Source: Acrasis kona
Taxonomy: Eukaryota; Heterolobosea; Eutetramitea; Acrasida; Acrasidae
Reading direction: 5' to 3'
NCBI GenBank assembly: GCA_026419775.2
Contig: JAOPGA020001603.1
Location: 62,001-126,000 of the forward strand
Length of the DNA stretch: 64,000 nt
This document shows positions 1 to 10,076 of this stretch, in pieces (the stretch's first letter is position 1; each line of letters begins with the position of its first letter). The position numbers were made by a program, and so were the translations under genes. A model generated the notes under the pieces. It saw only the letters and a list, made by a program, of their open reading frames with translations. It was not told the origin of the DNA and ran no database searches.

Positions 1-1316
1 TTACAAAATTGTTTGGCGTCGGTGTAGGTTACGCTTGTTGTGTATAGATTGTAACAATAATCTTCATATTGACCTAACCATCCTTGTGGGCATCCCACCA
101 TACTCGTTGTAGGTGTTGGAGTGGTTGGTATTGGTGTTGGTGTAGATGTTGGTGTTGGAGTGGGTGTAGATGTTGGTGTAGGAGTGGGAGTGGGTGTAGG
201 AGTTGGAGTGGGAGTGGGTGTTGGAGTAGGAGTGGGTGTTGGAGTGGGTGTAGGTGTTGGAGTAGGTGTTGGTCTTGGTGTGATTAATAGATAGTAACCA
301 CTGGAGTTTGTATTTTGTTGATTAAGAATGTCGAATGAATGATGTCCATTGAATGTGAATGCACCATTGGCACCCACTCTCGAAACAACATGTGGTTGGT
401 TGTTAGATATTGCACGTCTGACTGCATCGCTCACATCCACTCTTACTGTACATGTGCCTTGCTCTACTGTTCTTGTGCTGACGTAGTTTCCATAAAACCC
501 ATTACATTCAAAATCACCAAATTGACCGTAACCTGATGTGAATCTGACTTGGACGTTTGGATCGCAACTACTACCGACCATGACTAATTGTGCGGATTGA
601 AAGTTGGAAGTGATGGATGTGACTGGTACTGAGATGCCAACGTATTCAACTGTGGATAGATCGTAGGTATTTCTGGTGGCGCATACGCTACCGCGGTAGG
701 AGGAATCGTAGAGACCGTAAATAATGTTGGGATTGAATGGGTCAATTGATAATTGGGGTGTTGAGGTTGTGTCTTGAGAGTAGACGACCATGTAGTAGCC
801 AGTGTTGGGTTGTTGGGGGTTGTTGGCTGTCCAGTGGTTGTGTCCATAAATGTTAAAGTTGAAGTTAGAACTTGATGGATTTAAAATGACTTGGGACTTG
901 CCGGCATCGATGGTCCACCTCACATAGCTGGTAATGTCGAATTGAGAGAAGCAGTTACTGTCGACTGATGGCATCATTGCACCTATATAGGAAATGTCCG
1001 ATGGATTACACTGTGCGTCGCTAAAAGATCCTCTGTTGACGCGTAGACTCATGTAACCTGTTGCACATGAAAAACCATACATTTGGACCACGGCTTGTGT
1101 GACTTGTTGACTTGTTAGTGAGGAGACTGGTATTCCCAATAATGGACCATTGTTGTATACGTCGTAGCTGTCACGGGCGAGGCATCCCCCGGATCCTTGT
1201 TGTGCATCTGCATTAGGGTAGACGATGTTACTTATTAGCCTGGAGTGTGTTGGTGTGAATAGAACCAGAGCGGTGATTAGGGCCACACTGGAGATGATGT
1301 TGCTTAAGGTCTTCAT
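1..1316 (-). CDS. Secreted protein with Pro-Thr linker and C-type lectin domain (partial, runs off left edge)
   Basis: The minus strand is open from an ATG at 1316 to the window edge, about 438 codons. It begins with a signal peptide (MKTLSNIISSVALITALVLF). Residues about 40-300 hold two related, Cys-containing stretches of about 120 residues, each built around an S(V/S)C or GGC motif and a VPV(T/S)S segment, which I do not recognise. A rigid Pro-Thr dipeptide linker of about 55 residues follows. The visible C-terminus then starts like a C-type lectin fold: CPQGWLGQYEDYCYN, then a second Cys in DAKQFC. This implies an exported or surface sugar-binding protein. The lectin core and stop codon lie outside the window, so carbohydrate specificity cannot be judged. 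The start is well supported because the signal peptide follows directly. The lectin call rests on the first 30 residues of the domain. Confidence 0.8.
   Translation of the reverse strand, partial: MKTLSNIISSVALITALVLFTPTHSRLISNIVYPNADAQQGSGGCLARDSYDVYNNGPLLGIPVSSLTSQQVTQAVVQMYGFSCATGYMSLRVNRGSFSDAQCNPSDISYIGAMMPSVDSNCFSQFDITSYVRWTIDAGKSQVILNPSSSNFNFNIYGHNHWTANNPQQPNTGYYMVVYSQDTTSTPQLSIDPFNPNIIYGLYDSSYRGSVCATRNTYDLSTVEYVGISVPVTSITSNFQSAQLVMVGSSCDPNVQVRFTSGYGQFGDFECNGFYGNYVSTRTVEQGTCTVRVDVSDAVRRAISNNQPHVVSRVGANGAFTFNGHHSFDILNQQNTNSSGYYLLITPRPTPTPTPTPTPTPTPTPTPTPTPTPTPTPTPTPTSTPTPTPTSTPTPIPTTPTPTTSMVGCPQGWLGQYEDYCYNLYTTSVTYTDAKQFC
103..275. repeat. Minisatellite coding for Pro-Thr linker
   Basis: A tract of 6-bp units (TGGTGT/GGAGTG-type on the plus strand) encodes alternating Pro and Thr on the minus strand inside the lectin gene. 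Units are imperfect, with Ser or Ile interruptions at the distal end. Such tracts commonly change length by slippage. Confidence 0.85.
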
Positions 1317-1617
1317 CGTTTCAAATATTTGGGATCAGGAAAATCCGATGTGAATTCGGTTTTAATCGTCTGCTGGTTTATTTATAAACCCTTTGCCCAA
1401 ATGAATTCAAAACAATGTACAAATAAATCAATTCATTATTCCCTTATTTGTTCCCTCATCCCATTCTAAGAAAAACAGAACCGTAGCTATTAATAGTTTT
1501 TGACAATCTCCTTCGCACCAAACGAGTTATTTGTAAATTTCATAAATCCATTGTATGATTTCTGCATACCATTGTTTTTTTACTTAAAAACTCCACGTCC
1601 CATTGAAACCTCCTGAT

Positions 1618-1836
1618 TTACCGAATTCCTGTAGTCCGGAGGTGACGGTAGCTAGTTCTGGACCCGAAGTTATTGCAAAACTCATTCTCATTTTCCACGA
1701 GTTCGGCACCTATAGTCCAAGCTTGCGGTGTTTTGTTGAAATTAGTCAAAAATTCATCGGCTTGTCTGTGTTGTCCGCTGGTTGGTGAATAAAGTACAGA
1801 CATGGCCTTTCTCGCGTTAGTTATCGCGTACAACAA
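1618..1836 (-). pseudogene. Fragment of importin-beta/transportin N-terminus
   Basis: The minus-strand frame has the IBN_N pattern at the start of nuclear transport receptors: a helix ending ALY/VLYSP, a basic turn, then ADEFLTNFNKTPQAWTIGAEL, which matches the AxxxLxxFQxxxxAWxIxxxLL signature of transportin-3/importin-13. The first in-frame ATG is at about 1806. The match ends near FGSRT, after about 50 residues, and the frame stops soon after. A shifted frame stays open for 24 more codons without matching the family. A full receptor is about 900 residues, so this is a detached or decayed N-terminal piece rather than a working gene. No ATG-initiated gene of normal length is present nearby. 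Confidence 0.5.
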
Positions 1837-1933
1837 TAGTGTTAATATACCTGTGCGACATTTGAGAAGGTAAAAGGGTCTGATTGTAGTGAAAGTTTAG
1901 AAGTATCTGTCATGAAGACCTAAACTTAACTAG

Positions 1934-2053
1934 CTCGAAGGAAGACCTATAAAATAAAAATTCAAGTCTTTTACAAGGTTTGAGCACTTCTTTTGGTAAT
2001 AGAGGAAGTCGTTTAAAGTCAACCAACTCGAAGGAAGACCCATAAAATAAAAA
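1934..2053. repeat. 27-bp direct repeat pair
   Basis: Two copies of CTCGAAGGAAGACC plus (C/T)ATAAAATAAAAA lie at 1934-1960 and 2027-2053. They differ at one base and sit just upstream of the small basic gene at 2084. They could be duplicated promoter DNA; no function is shown. Confidence 0.8.
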
Positions 2054-2083
2054 ATTCTGTCAGGTGTTGATCACTGACAAAGC

Positions 2084-2593
2084 ATGACAGGATCCAAAAG
2101 AACCAAACCAAGTCAAGCCAAAAAAACCACAACAGCCTCCAAGATAACCAAGCCAAGCAAAACGAAACAAAACTCAACTTCGTCCAAGAGAACTGACTAT
2201 CAAAAAGAATGTAGCGACAAGTACAAAGGAAATTACGAAACCCAGGCAAGCCACTACATTCCCGCTAAACAGAGAGAGTACTTCAAGCTACCAAACAAAA
2301 ACGACGGTCCAAGCAACTACAGAAATCAGAACACCATAACCAACCAAAGTGTTCATACTACTATAGACAACCACCTCCTGGGTCAATCTAGAAAGCACTC
2401 CTTCGTAGGTGGTTCATTAACCACTAGATGTGGTATAAATGTTCCAGAAAAAGAGATTCGTGACAGAGTCGAAAAACAAATTAAAGTGGCAAAGCAAACT
2501 GGGGATATCAAAAAAAAGAATTATCGCACTTTTTTAGCAAAGGGAGCGGAGGCGTATGGCATCGACAAAAGAGCCTTCAATGGATACAAGTAA
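2084..2593 (+). CDS. Small basic hypothetical protein
   Basis: An intact 169-codon frame with its own ATG. The first 35 residues are Lys/Thr/Ser-rich and low in complexity (KRTKPSQAKKTTTASK), as in a disordered nucleic-acid-binding tail. The remainder is hydrophilic and basic, with two GYK/YGID segments near the C-terminus (KGAEAYGIDKRAFNGYK). No signal peptide, membrane segment or known motif is visible and I do not recognise the family. Two near-identical 27-bp repeats lie just upstream. It could be nuclear, judged only from charge. Confidence 0.5.
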   Translation: MTGSKRTKPSQAKKTTTASKITKPSKTKQNSTSSKRTDYQKECSDKYKGNYETQASHYIPAKQREYFKLPNKNDGPSNYRNQNTITNQSVHTTIDNHLLGQSRKHSFVGGSLTTRCGINVPEKEIRDRVEKQIKVAKQTGDIKKKNYRTFLAKGAEAYGIDKRAFNGYK

Positions 2594-2803
2594 GCGAACT
2601 GTTATTAAATGATTAATTGTACAAACCTTCTTATCCTTCTTGTTATTCACAAACGCATTCTGATAGACCTCATCACAATACTGTTTTGCATTGAGTCGAT
2701 CCTTGTTTTTCTCTTGTTCAAATCCATTATTAATAATCATGAGGCGTCTCACGATAATTGATTGTGCTCGAAAACTCTGTATGTACTCCTTAAAACACAT
2801 GCG

Positions 2804-3098
2804 TTACTTCTGAGAAGTTCTTGATGAATTATTTCTAAAGAACCAAAATTATAAATATGACGACAGACGCGTAAATGATATTTTAAGAGGTTTGCACGAC
2901 TGTCGGTATTCCCTAATACAAACTCTCATTATATCTCGTTTAACGCTATGGATGTGGTCACCACGATGGTTGACTATTTTTCAAGACACAACATGCCGAG
3001 AGCTATGTCCACAATGCGGTAAAATGTTCACATCTCAAAGGGTAAATAGACACATCGCAGCAGTGCACACAGGAAATGGAAGAAGAGATACTCAAAAG
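2804..3098 (+). pseudogene. Broken gene fragments: YKxDDxRVNDILR motif and a C2H2-like finger
   Basis: At 2838-2910 the plus strand encodes ELFLKNQNYKYDDRRVNDIL followed by RGLHDCR. A related copy occurs at 36138-36260. After an intron-like gap, 2992-3096 encodes a possible zinc finger with Cys-x2-Cys and His-x4-His spacing (CPQCGK then HIAAVH), ending at a good splice donor (CAAAAG then GTAAGT at 3099). An in-frame stop lies upstream, and the phases of the two blocks do not join with any GT-AG pair I can find. I read this as the remnant of a zinc-finger gene, or part of one with an unrecognised exon structure. Confidence 0.35.
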
Positions 3099-3336
3099 GT
3101 AAGTGAATGGACACCTACAATACAGCAGAAATTGTGTAATGGCAGCTTCTAGTTGAACTACACTTATAAAAAGACTGTAAGGGTAACAAAAAGGATGCAA
3201 TCTCTCCTTTACCCGAGGTCTCTTTTTAAAAACAGGGTTAAGTTTATTGGTAGTTTTACAAACCCCCGTCAATGGTTATCGATGAGTAGAAGAGTACACC
3301 ATACTAACATATCCAAGTAAACTAGCATATATGGAA

Positions 3337-3464
3337 TTGTTCCAAGATCTTTGTCGATGTCGTCTTTAAAGATTACCTCCAGCGTTCTGTTGTAGAAAAA
3401 GGGCAGAGTGCGCACATTGTGACAGACAATTATAATGACGACATCGACAAAGATCTTGGAACAA
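3337..3464. repeat. Perfect 28-bp inverted repeat (hairpin)
   Basis: TTGTTCCAAGATCTTTGTCG continues to 3364, and its exact reverse complement lies at 3437-3464, with a 72-bp spacer. It sits between a decayed zinc-finger fragment and the 3' end of the receptor gene. It could be a MITE end pair, a hairpin RNA source or a cruciform. No target duplication is evident. Confidence 0.9.
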
Positions 3465-3521
3465 AATAATTAATTAAACAATTTTAAAAATCAGAAAGAA
3501 AAGATTAAAATTAACAATATA

Positions 3522-4979
3522 TTAAAGTTTTAAAACTTGTCTCTTTTGTACAGATGCAAGTTGGTTAGGATTGTTCTTCATATATTCAATATAAGGAGGA
3601 TATTTTTTAAACCTTGCATATGTGTCAACCAAGTTTACCACAATGACAGATCTAATTTTATCAAACAAGTCCTCCGGAAGAGGAAACTCTTCTGCCACTT
3701 TAAAATGTTCTTCTACTCTTTTCCAAGCTTCGCTCACATGAACCATCGATACATTGATCGGAGATATCGCATTGTTCTTTAAATAGGTCTCAAAAATGAA
3801 ACTGCAGAGTTCCATTCTCCTGTCAACCTCAATTTCACTTTTGAAAAGCATAATGTCGTCATAAGCAATCACATTCTCGACAGAGAACTCTTTTACTGCA
3901 AAGTTCTTCAACATTTCATGAAGGAAAGGTTCGCTTAGGACAAAAAGAACAGATTCTGCGCAGGGCTCAGGAACAACGGGCCCACCGTTACCGGTTTTAA
4001 AGTTTTTATTTTGAATCACTGTGGCCACAAAGACCACACCAGGCATTGCAATTAGGCTCGGTATCTCCCACAAGAAGAAGGACGTCAGGCAGTAAATCAA
4101 CTCCTTGTAAGGAACAACATTCGAAGGTAAAGACGAGGCTATAATGTCGGCCACCATATATCCTAGGACTGCAATGCTCATGAAGAATGCCTCCAACCGA
4201 ATGCGTTGGGTGTCGTCATCTAGAAAAATCTTTCGAAGAGATCTATTCTTTTGTTCTGTTGTTATCAAATCATAAAGCAAGTCGAACCCTAACGTGGCGA
4301 AAATCACCAAAGCAAGAAATGGTTTTGAGATTAATGCAAACATGTAAACAACACTATTGAAACCTTCTCTACATTCATTTTGATGTAAATTACTGTCAAT
4401 GATGGCAACCATATAGTACAATATCACGTAGGCGCACATTCCTCCCAATAGCAACGTTCTTGAGGTAAAGGATTGTACCAGTCGAAGAATGACCACAGAG
4501 TCCTCTGCTAGGCTGTTTGTTTCTATTTTTTGGTCCTTGTTAGCCGCGTATCTGTTCCTGTTTGCAACGATGGCGCGTTGTTTGCTAATGTTTGTCATCC
4601 TCATCATGAGATATCTAAAGTTGAGCAGCCCGACTGCAAGCACATGCACGATGGCAAAAGGAAACCTTCCGTACACCATCGAGAAGCACGATATTTGTGC
4701 GACCACTGGTACGTATCTCTTTGCTGGCGCCACGATCTGACCTTTGAATGGAGACCATGCCTCCGGTATCACTCCTGCTATCGCAATAATGCTGAAAACA
4801 AACTTGAAGAAGAGAAATGAGAAGGGAACAAAGTGTCTTGACCTTAGTGGTGACTTGTACATCATGGTTGCAATGATACATCCGAATCCTAATGAAAGTG
4901 CTGAAGTCAACAGTCTGATGGGTAGACCTATCGAGAAGGAAACAATTTCCGCTGCTGTGAGTGTGGAAGAAACTTCCAT
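3522..4979 (-). CDS. Seven-transmembrane receptor with C-terminal RGS domain
   Basis: An intact frame of 485 codons from the ATG at 4979 (MEVSSTLTAAEIVSFSIGL). The frame is open upstream, but this Met leads directly into the first membrane helix. About seven hydrophobic segments span residues 10-330, including IIATMMY, FPFAIVHVLAVGLLNF, LLGGMCAYVILYYMVAII and FFLWEIPSLIAMPGVVFVAT. The last 130 residues form an RGS domain (LHEMLKNFAVKEFSVENVIAYDDI, then RMELCSFIFETYLK and a final aromatic-rich helix). Receptor-RGS fusions are known from plants (AtRGS1 type) and many protists. The tail would speed GTP hydrolysis on a G-alpha at the membrane. The ligand is unknown. Confidence 0.85.
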   Translation of the reverse strand: MEVSSTLTAAEIVSFSIGLPIRLLTSALSLGFGCIIATMMYKSPLRSRHFVPFSFLFFKFVFSIIAIAGVIPEAWSPFKGQIVAPAKRYVPVVAQISCFSMVYGRFPFAIVHVLAVGLLNFRYLMMRMTNISKQRAIVANRNRYAANKDQKIETNSLAEDSVVILRLVQSFTSRTLLLGGMCAYVILYYMVAIIDSNLHQNECREGFNSVVYMFALISKPFLALVIFATLGFDLLYDLITTEQKNRSLRKIFLDDDTQRIRLEAFFMSIAVLGYMVADIIASSLPSNVVPYKELIYCLTSFFLWEIPSLIAMPGVVFVATVIQNKNFKTGNGGPVVPEPCAESVLFVLSEPFLHEMLKNFAVKEFSVENVIAYDDIMLFKSEIEVDRRMELCSFIFETYLKNNAISPINVSMVHVSEAWKRVEEHFKVAEEFPLPEDLFDKIRSVIVVNLVDTYARFKKYPPYIEYMKNNPNQLASVQKRQVLKL

Positions 4980-5187
4980 TCCTGCTTTGTTTGAATAAAA
5001 TGTTTTGACTGAGAGTGATGTGTGTTTGTTTGATTGATATCTTGACAAATGAGCACAACCTTTTAAAGAAATGTAACATGGAACATATGTTGACACACAC
5101 TGACACAAGATGATTTAGAGCAATTGACGTGGTTTTATTTTAACCTTATATGGTTTGTTATAGAACGTATTGGTTGCTTGTTTGCTC

Positions 5188-5759
5188 TCATTGAGAGCTG
5201 GATTTAATTCTTACGCTAGCGTTTGTTTTTCCTGGATCATTACTTTTATTCTCTCGGTCAAAGTCCTCCTCATCTTTATCGCTGCCATCAATAATGATCT
5301 TGTGTCTTGAACGGATGGACCTTGTGGGCGTAGATACATCTTCGACTTCTCTGATGAGCCTCTTCTTTGTTTGGTGAAAGCTTCCGTTACATCTTGGGCA
5401 AAGAAATGGAATCTCACCAGATAAGAATACCTTGTAATCTCCGTATATAACCTTGTCATTCATTACTCTATTGTGAATGTATGTCTCATTCTTGCATTTT
5501 TGTCTATGCAGGTTACACATGTCACAGAATTGCAGTTCTCGTTACTACATTTTAACCTTGGCTACAACCAACTACCGCAACTTTTAAAGCAGCAATATAA
5601 TGCTGGCATATTGGTACTGTATCCACGGTAAACCAAGTGTTCACACGAAGAGCGCTTTGCTTTTCTTTCGCTCACAATAATTGGTACTTTAATGCTCGGA
5701 TCCATAAGCTCCTCAAATCTTTTTGGAGGCGTCTTGCCGGTACAATCAGTGATCAACAT
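5188..5759 (-). pseudogene. Cys-rich zinc-finger gene, broken or misassembled
   Basis: From an ATG at 5759 the minus strand encodes a basic protein with CEHLVYRGY and CCFKSCGSW. A TAG at 5562-5564 then interrupts the frame. The same frame continues open with KCSNENCNSVTCVTCIDKN, and a shifted frame carries GDYKVFLSGEIPFLCPRCNG and an acidic/basic tail to 5188. The spacing of Cys pairs and the final CPRCNG resemble the 4CXXC/R1-type zinc finger of CDCA7-like proteins (tentative). One in-frame stop and one shift are needed to read it through, and no GT-AG intron of normal size explains them. It is a recent pseudogene, a sequencing or assembly problem, or a gene with recoding. Confidence 0.45.
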
Positions 5760-6054
5760 TGTTGGACTCTGTTCATCATTGTAAGAAATCTCTCAACCAT
5801 ACCATACCTATAAGATTGACAACATGTGATGCAGAAACACATGTGCCGTTCGTGAACTACAATAACGTGGAATGGGTTTCAAAATGACAACTACTAAAAA
5901 CATTCCAACCAAGCTTTCTTGGTATCTGATTCAAAACATTTTTAGGAGGAATCCAAGCATGTCGCTGTTGACTGGTCTTGATAGGTACTCACTAGACACG
6001 CAGTTTTAAACACTTGCAGAAATAAAAATAAATGTTTTGTTGAAAATTTATACT

Positions 6055-8132
6055 TTATAAACTTTTCGACCTCTTTTTTTCTTTATTGTTCTTTTTAGGA
6101 GGAGTTTCTAACGCGCCCTTCAAGATTTCATCCAGCTGACCTAATGTATACCTTTCAACAAGAGTACATTGTTCAGGTTTCACATTCCTATGTTGCATGA
6201 ATTGTTTTATGCACTTCAAACAAACAAAGGGTTCCGTCTGTGCGGAAGGTGTGTCGTCTCGCATCCCTCTCATTCCCATCTGATTCAATTTTCTTTTATT
6301 CTGTGCGGGTGTGACGGCAAGGTCGGGTAGATAAATAGCAGACAGGTAACAATCTTGACTACATTCCATACATATCTTATTGTCTTTTTGTATGCTGACT
6401 TTTCTTGTTCTGTTTGGATGCTTCTTTGAATCAGGCATGGGTTCAACTTTTACAATGTTTAGTGTGCTTTGGACGTACTTTCTCATATCCATCTCAAGCT
6501 TTATGATCAACGAAAGTTCGGATGTTATCATCTGGTGGACATCTTCCGTAAATTCACAAATGTTCTCTCTGGCCGCAGCAGTGCATATGATCTGGTCATG
6601 AGCAAAAGCAGTTGGTCTGTGGGTGCGATGATATTTATTCAAGCATATCCTTCCATATGGAATCCAGGTACCAGGAGAGAAGTTGACGCTCTCTGCAACG
6701 TTGAATCCATGGTTGAATCCAGCATGATAAGCTCTGGGAATAGGTTACAATAAAAGGTACCAGCCTCATGGCTCATACGATAAATGGGAACATTGTGTTT
6801 TTGGGCAACTCGTGGACTGAGCATTGTAATCATATGGTGTAGGAGATTGGGTTGATCTTGAAACAAGCCAGATAAATTTTCCTTCATAACAGATTCAAAA
6901 TTCGCAGCGGCGTCGCCCGGTATTGCATACCAAGTCTTATTAGCGCCACTATGAATATAATTTATTGCACACAAGTGATTATCCTCCACATGCCAACAAA
7001 AAGAAGAAAACAACATTCCCACGTACAACATTGGAGACGTTATGCCTGGAATTGTTTGATACAAATACTTTAATACACTATCGTTAAGAATGGCCAGCTT
7101 GTTCATGTTCCAACCGTATTGCCAAGTCCTTGGGAAGCAAGATCCAACCTTTGTGCAGTCCAAGTCGCTACCATACAAGACTGTGACCCGACGTGATGAC
7201 TTGTCGCAATCTACCGTATTCCAATATTCGCCTTCAATGTCCGTGTTGGTAACGTCTTGATTGGAAGTGTAATACACGACACCTCTCACTCTTTTGACGC
7301 CGGCCTGTCTTGCCAACTTTCTCAACACTACTTTCGGAAGATGGATGGAATGATTGCGAGCGGTGTCATGCTGTGACTGGTGCTGAGTGAGGACGAAACT
7401 AGAATTTACAGGTTGATTGGTAACAGAATGCAAAGAAGGTTGAGGAGGAGAAGGTTGTGGAGGAGGAGACGCCAGAGGAGAAGAACTTCCTTCCGAACGT
7501 CTCTTTTTCTTTCTTCTTGTTTTATTGGGAGAAGGTGTAGAAACGATGATGGCTTCTTTGAATGCACATGCATCGAGCTGTATGTTTTGTGACTGGGAGG
7601 AGGCTTGGAAGAATGTTGATTTGAAACCGTCGGCCATCTTTTTAAAACTCTTCAAGCTTGTTTCGTCCTCTATTCTCTCGAAGCCAAATTCTTCTTCTTG
7701 TTGTTCTTGCTCTTCTTCCAAGAGATCGTTTGGTTTATTTAAATCTAGTTTTATTCTCTTTGATTTGGGAAGCACCGAATTGTAATCTTTTGCTCTATTG
7801 TTGTCATTCCTACACTGCAGCTTATCAATGTTTTGAATTTTTGTGGTGAACCTAAACTGTTTTTCTGTGAGAGAGCTTGTAAGACTCGAAAGCGATGTTG
7901 GAAGGGAACATTCCTCCGGAGGTACGATCTTACAAATACCATACGGTTGGGCTATGGGAGCAATCTTTTTAATGTATTCTATCGGGTTGCAAAATTCTGC
8001 CTCTGTCGGATGAAACGTCAGTGCCTCGGGAACGTCGGTGTTATAGTCAAAATGCTTATAAACAGCGTTTCTATAAAACTCTTTCGAAATATCTACATTA
8101 TCCGATAGTGAGGATGATCTCCTGTTTGACAT
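6055..8132 (-). CDS. JmjN-JmjC histone lysine demethylase (KDM4/KDM5-like) with a frame break
   Basis: The ATG is at 8132 ([11 protein letters not shown]). Residues about 35-75 form a JmjN domain ([20 protein letters not shown]). A disordered, Lys-rich middle follows, then the JmjC domain with [10 protein letters not shown], the Fe(II)/2-oxoglutarate site [15 protein letters not shown] (His and Glu ligands) and [11 protein letters not shown]. The third ligand His is in [13 protein letters not shown], which lies in another frame: one base seems missing near 6740-6750, where TTCCC would need one more C. After it the frame stays open to 6055 with a C5HC2 zinc finger ([25 protein letters not shown]). 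The enzyme would oxidatively demethylate histone lysines in the nucleus. No GT-AG intron bridges the break. A one-base assembly error is the simplest explanation, and a recent null allele is the alternative. Confidence 0.8.
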
Positions 8133-8445
8133 GTATGCTGTTGTCAAATTGCTTTCTTATGTCTCTAGAGATAAATCCCGAACTTCACAAACAAATTTAA
8201 GTCAACCCACACAGTGTTCTGTAAAAGGTTAAAGCTTCTTGTTACACTTTTTAAGAAAACAAAAAGATGATAAACTGACGCCTCTATGTACATTAAATAA
8301 ACAGCTATTTACAACTGTCTGCTGTCATTGGAATTCAAAGTTCCCGAAAAAAGCAACGGCATCTGTCCCACAACAATCATGTCATCCCATGGCGGTGTGA
8401 AGAGTAGGGGTAGGAAGGTAAGTACAATAATGGCCATATATTCTT
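8133..8445. other. Intergenic region between divergent JmjC and PH genes
   Basis: A shared 5' region of about 310 bp. It contains a small ATG frame at 8379 ending at a strong donor (AGGAAG then GTAAGT at 8418) with a possible acceptor at 8488, but the phase does not match the PH reading frame. It may be a spliced leader exon or untranslated. Nothing else is recognisable. Confidence 0.5.
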
Positions 8446-10015
8446 ATGTTATCTAAGATATCTGTAATGGCCATTGGTATCAATTCAGACTGTTCGAAAA
8501 AGGGCTGGTTGTATAAGCAGGGTGGAAGGGTCAAAACATGGAAACTTCGTTATTTTATACTCAACTCAAATACATTGTACTATTATAAAAAGGAACAAGA
8601 CAATGAGCCCAAGGGGTGCATCTCGCTTAAAAACACTATATGCGAATTTCTGAACGAGGAAAACACCAAAAAGGAGGGCAAATCACCTGCACCTTTTAGC
8701 GTTAGAATGAAATGCCCATTTAGAACATACTGGTTGTGCTGTGAGGATGAGCAGCAGGCACGCAATTGGTTTGCTTCGTTAAGTGATGCTACGAAGATAT
8801 CAATCTACGACATTCGTGACACGGCCAAGTATTGTTTTTTCATCATCAACATCATTCTAACTTTTTAACAGAAGAACTGGTTTCATGATTAAGCAGGGCG
8901 GCAAGTTCAAGAATTGGAAAAAGAGGTTCTTCATTCTAAGAGAGCAAAGTTTATATTATCACAAAAATGAACATGAAACAGGAGGCATAGCACAGGGTGT
9001 CGTTGGTTTCCTCAACGCTAGAGTAGTTCCGGTCAAAAACCTAGTAAAGCAACAAGAGTCTACTGATTCGCTTGACTTTGATGACGACGCACCAAAGGGA
9101 CAAAATGATGACGAGACTTTACAAGAAAAGTATCCTAACGGCCTTAAAATCATAAATCCTCTGCGCAGCTACGTGATGGGTACACAAAAAATTGAGGAGT
9201 GTGACCACTGGATCATGGCAATAAACCAAGTATGTAACATTTTGATCTCTTTTAACTTTGTGCAGGACATTCTAATCACAGCCGCCAAACAAGTCACTTC
9301 CATCAAACTTGGAATCATACCCGACAAGAGTCCACAGGACGATGACAAATCAAGAACATTTCCACCAAGACAGGACGATAACATTTTGAGCGCCACGCTG
9401 GCACAATTACAGGGAAGAAGAGAAAGTTCGACAAGAAGGTCGCTGAGTGATGTAATACGTCAATCTAGAGAGGAAGAATCATTTATTGCTAATTGTATTG
9501 AATTGTGTGAGGGAGTGTTCAAGGACGAGGGAGAGCTGATACTGAAGAATCCTACGCAGATTAGTGGAGCCGGTCCAAAAAAGACAAGACTCGAAATCAC
9601 TGCTCCCATCATTGTTCGTTCTTTCAATGTAAAATTCAAAAACATGTGTATTTGTTTCGTCGGTGATGCTTTGAATTCGGTCTTGTCGAATCAATGCGAT
9701 CCACACCCAAGTTTTGGCTGTGTTCTTGGTGTATCTGAAAAGTCTTCTGTTTATTTTGAGAATTGTGAAATTTTACATCACCCCTCTCCTGGAACTCCAC
9801 GTTTCTCAACGTGCGGTGTGTTGGTGACCAGACAATCCCAATGTTATTTGAGCGGGACGGATATTTCTGGAGCACATCATGGCTTGATCGTTTCAGGTTC
9901 ATCACTGGCCCTCACTGAATTAGGTTCAATAACATCCAAATCTGATTGTGTCAAAAACATTGAGAAGGGAGAAACAAGAATGTATAATACTGCAGTGGTT
10001 GGTGTTAGTCAATAA
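8446..10015 (+). CDS. Tandem PH-domain protein with beta-helix-like C-terminus
   Basis: Three exons: 8446-8828, 8872-9229 and 9266-10015, with introns of 43 and 36 bp. The second intron is a multiple of three without a stop, but has clear GTATGT and TGCAG ends. The first PH domain (KKGWLYKQGGRVKTWKLRYF to the Trp of ARNWFASL) and the second (GFMIKQGGKFKNWKKRFF to CDHWIMAINQ) are similar enough to be a duplication. They should bind phosphoinositides or a membrane partner. The last 200 residues have short beta-rich repeats with Gly-Val-x-Val and Asn/Ser turns (CGVLVTRQSQCYLSGTDISG), like a small right-handed parallel beta-helix; this is inference. Alternative starts are ATG 8464 or an upstream leader exon. 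The stop codon overlaps an AATAAA signal. Confidence 0.8.
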
Positions 10016-10076
10016 AAGCCTCCTTATGGATATACTTGTTGTACACTAACACACAGTGAGAGTAGAGTAAAATTTA

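Noticed and set aside
84-287. 67-codon plus-strand frame of Cys/Trp/Ser/Gly repeats
   Set aside because: It is the complement of the Pro-Thr linker coded on the minus strand; the repeat makes every frame open.
2534-2800. Minus-strand frame with NNGFEQEKNKDRLNAKQYCD and a donor-like GTTTGT
   Set aside because: Some coding look, but it overlaps the plus-strand gene end, would need a 28-bp intron and matches nothing known.
4615-5106. 163-codon minus frame over the receptor N-terminus
   Set aside because: It overlaps the receptor in another frame and lacks hydrophobic segments or motifs.
8379-8488. Exon 1 MSSHGGVKSRGRK for the tandem PH gene
   Set aside because: Splice sites look good, but the phase does not match the PH frame, so it was kept as a possible leader only.
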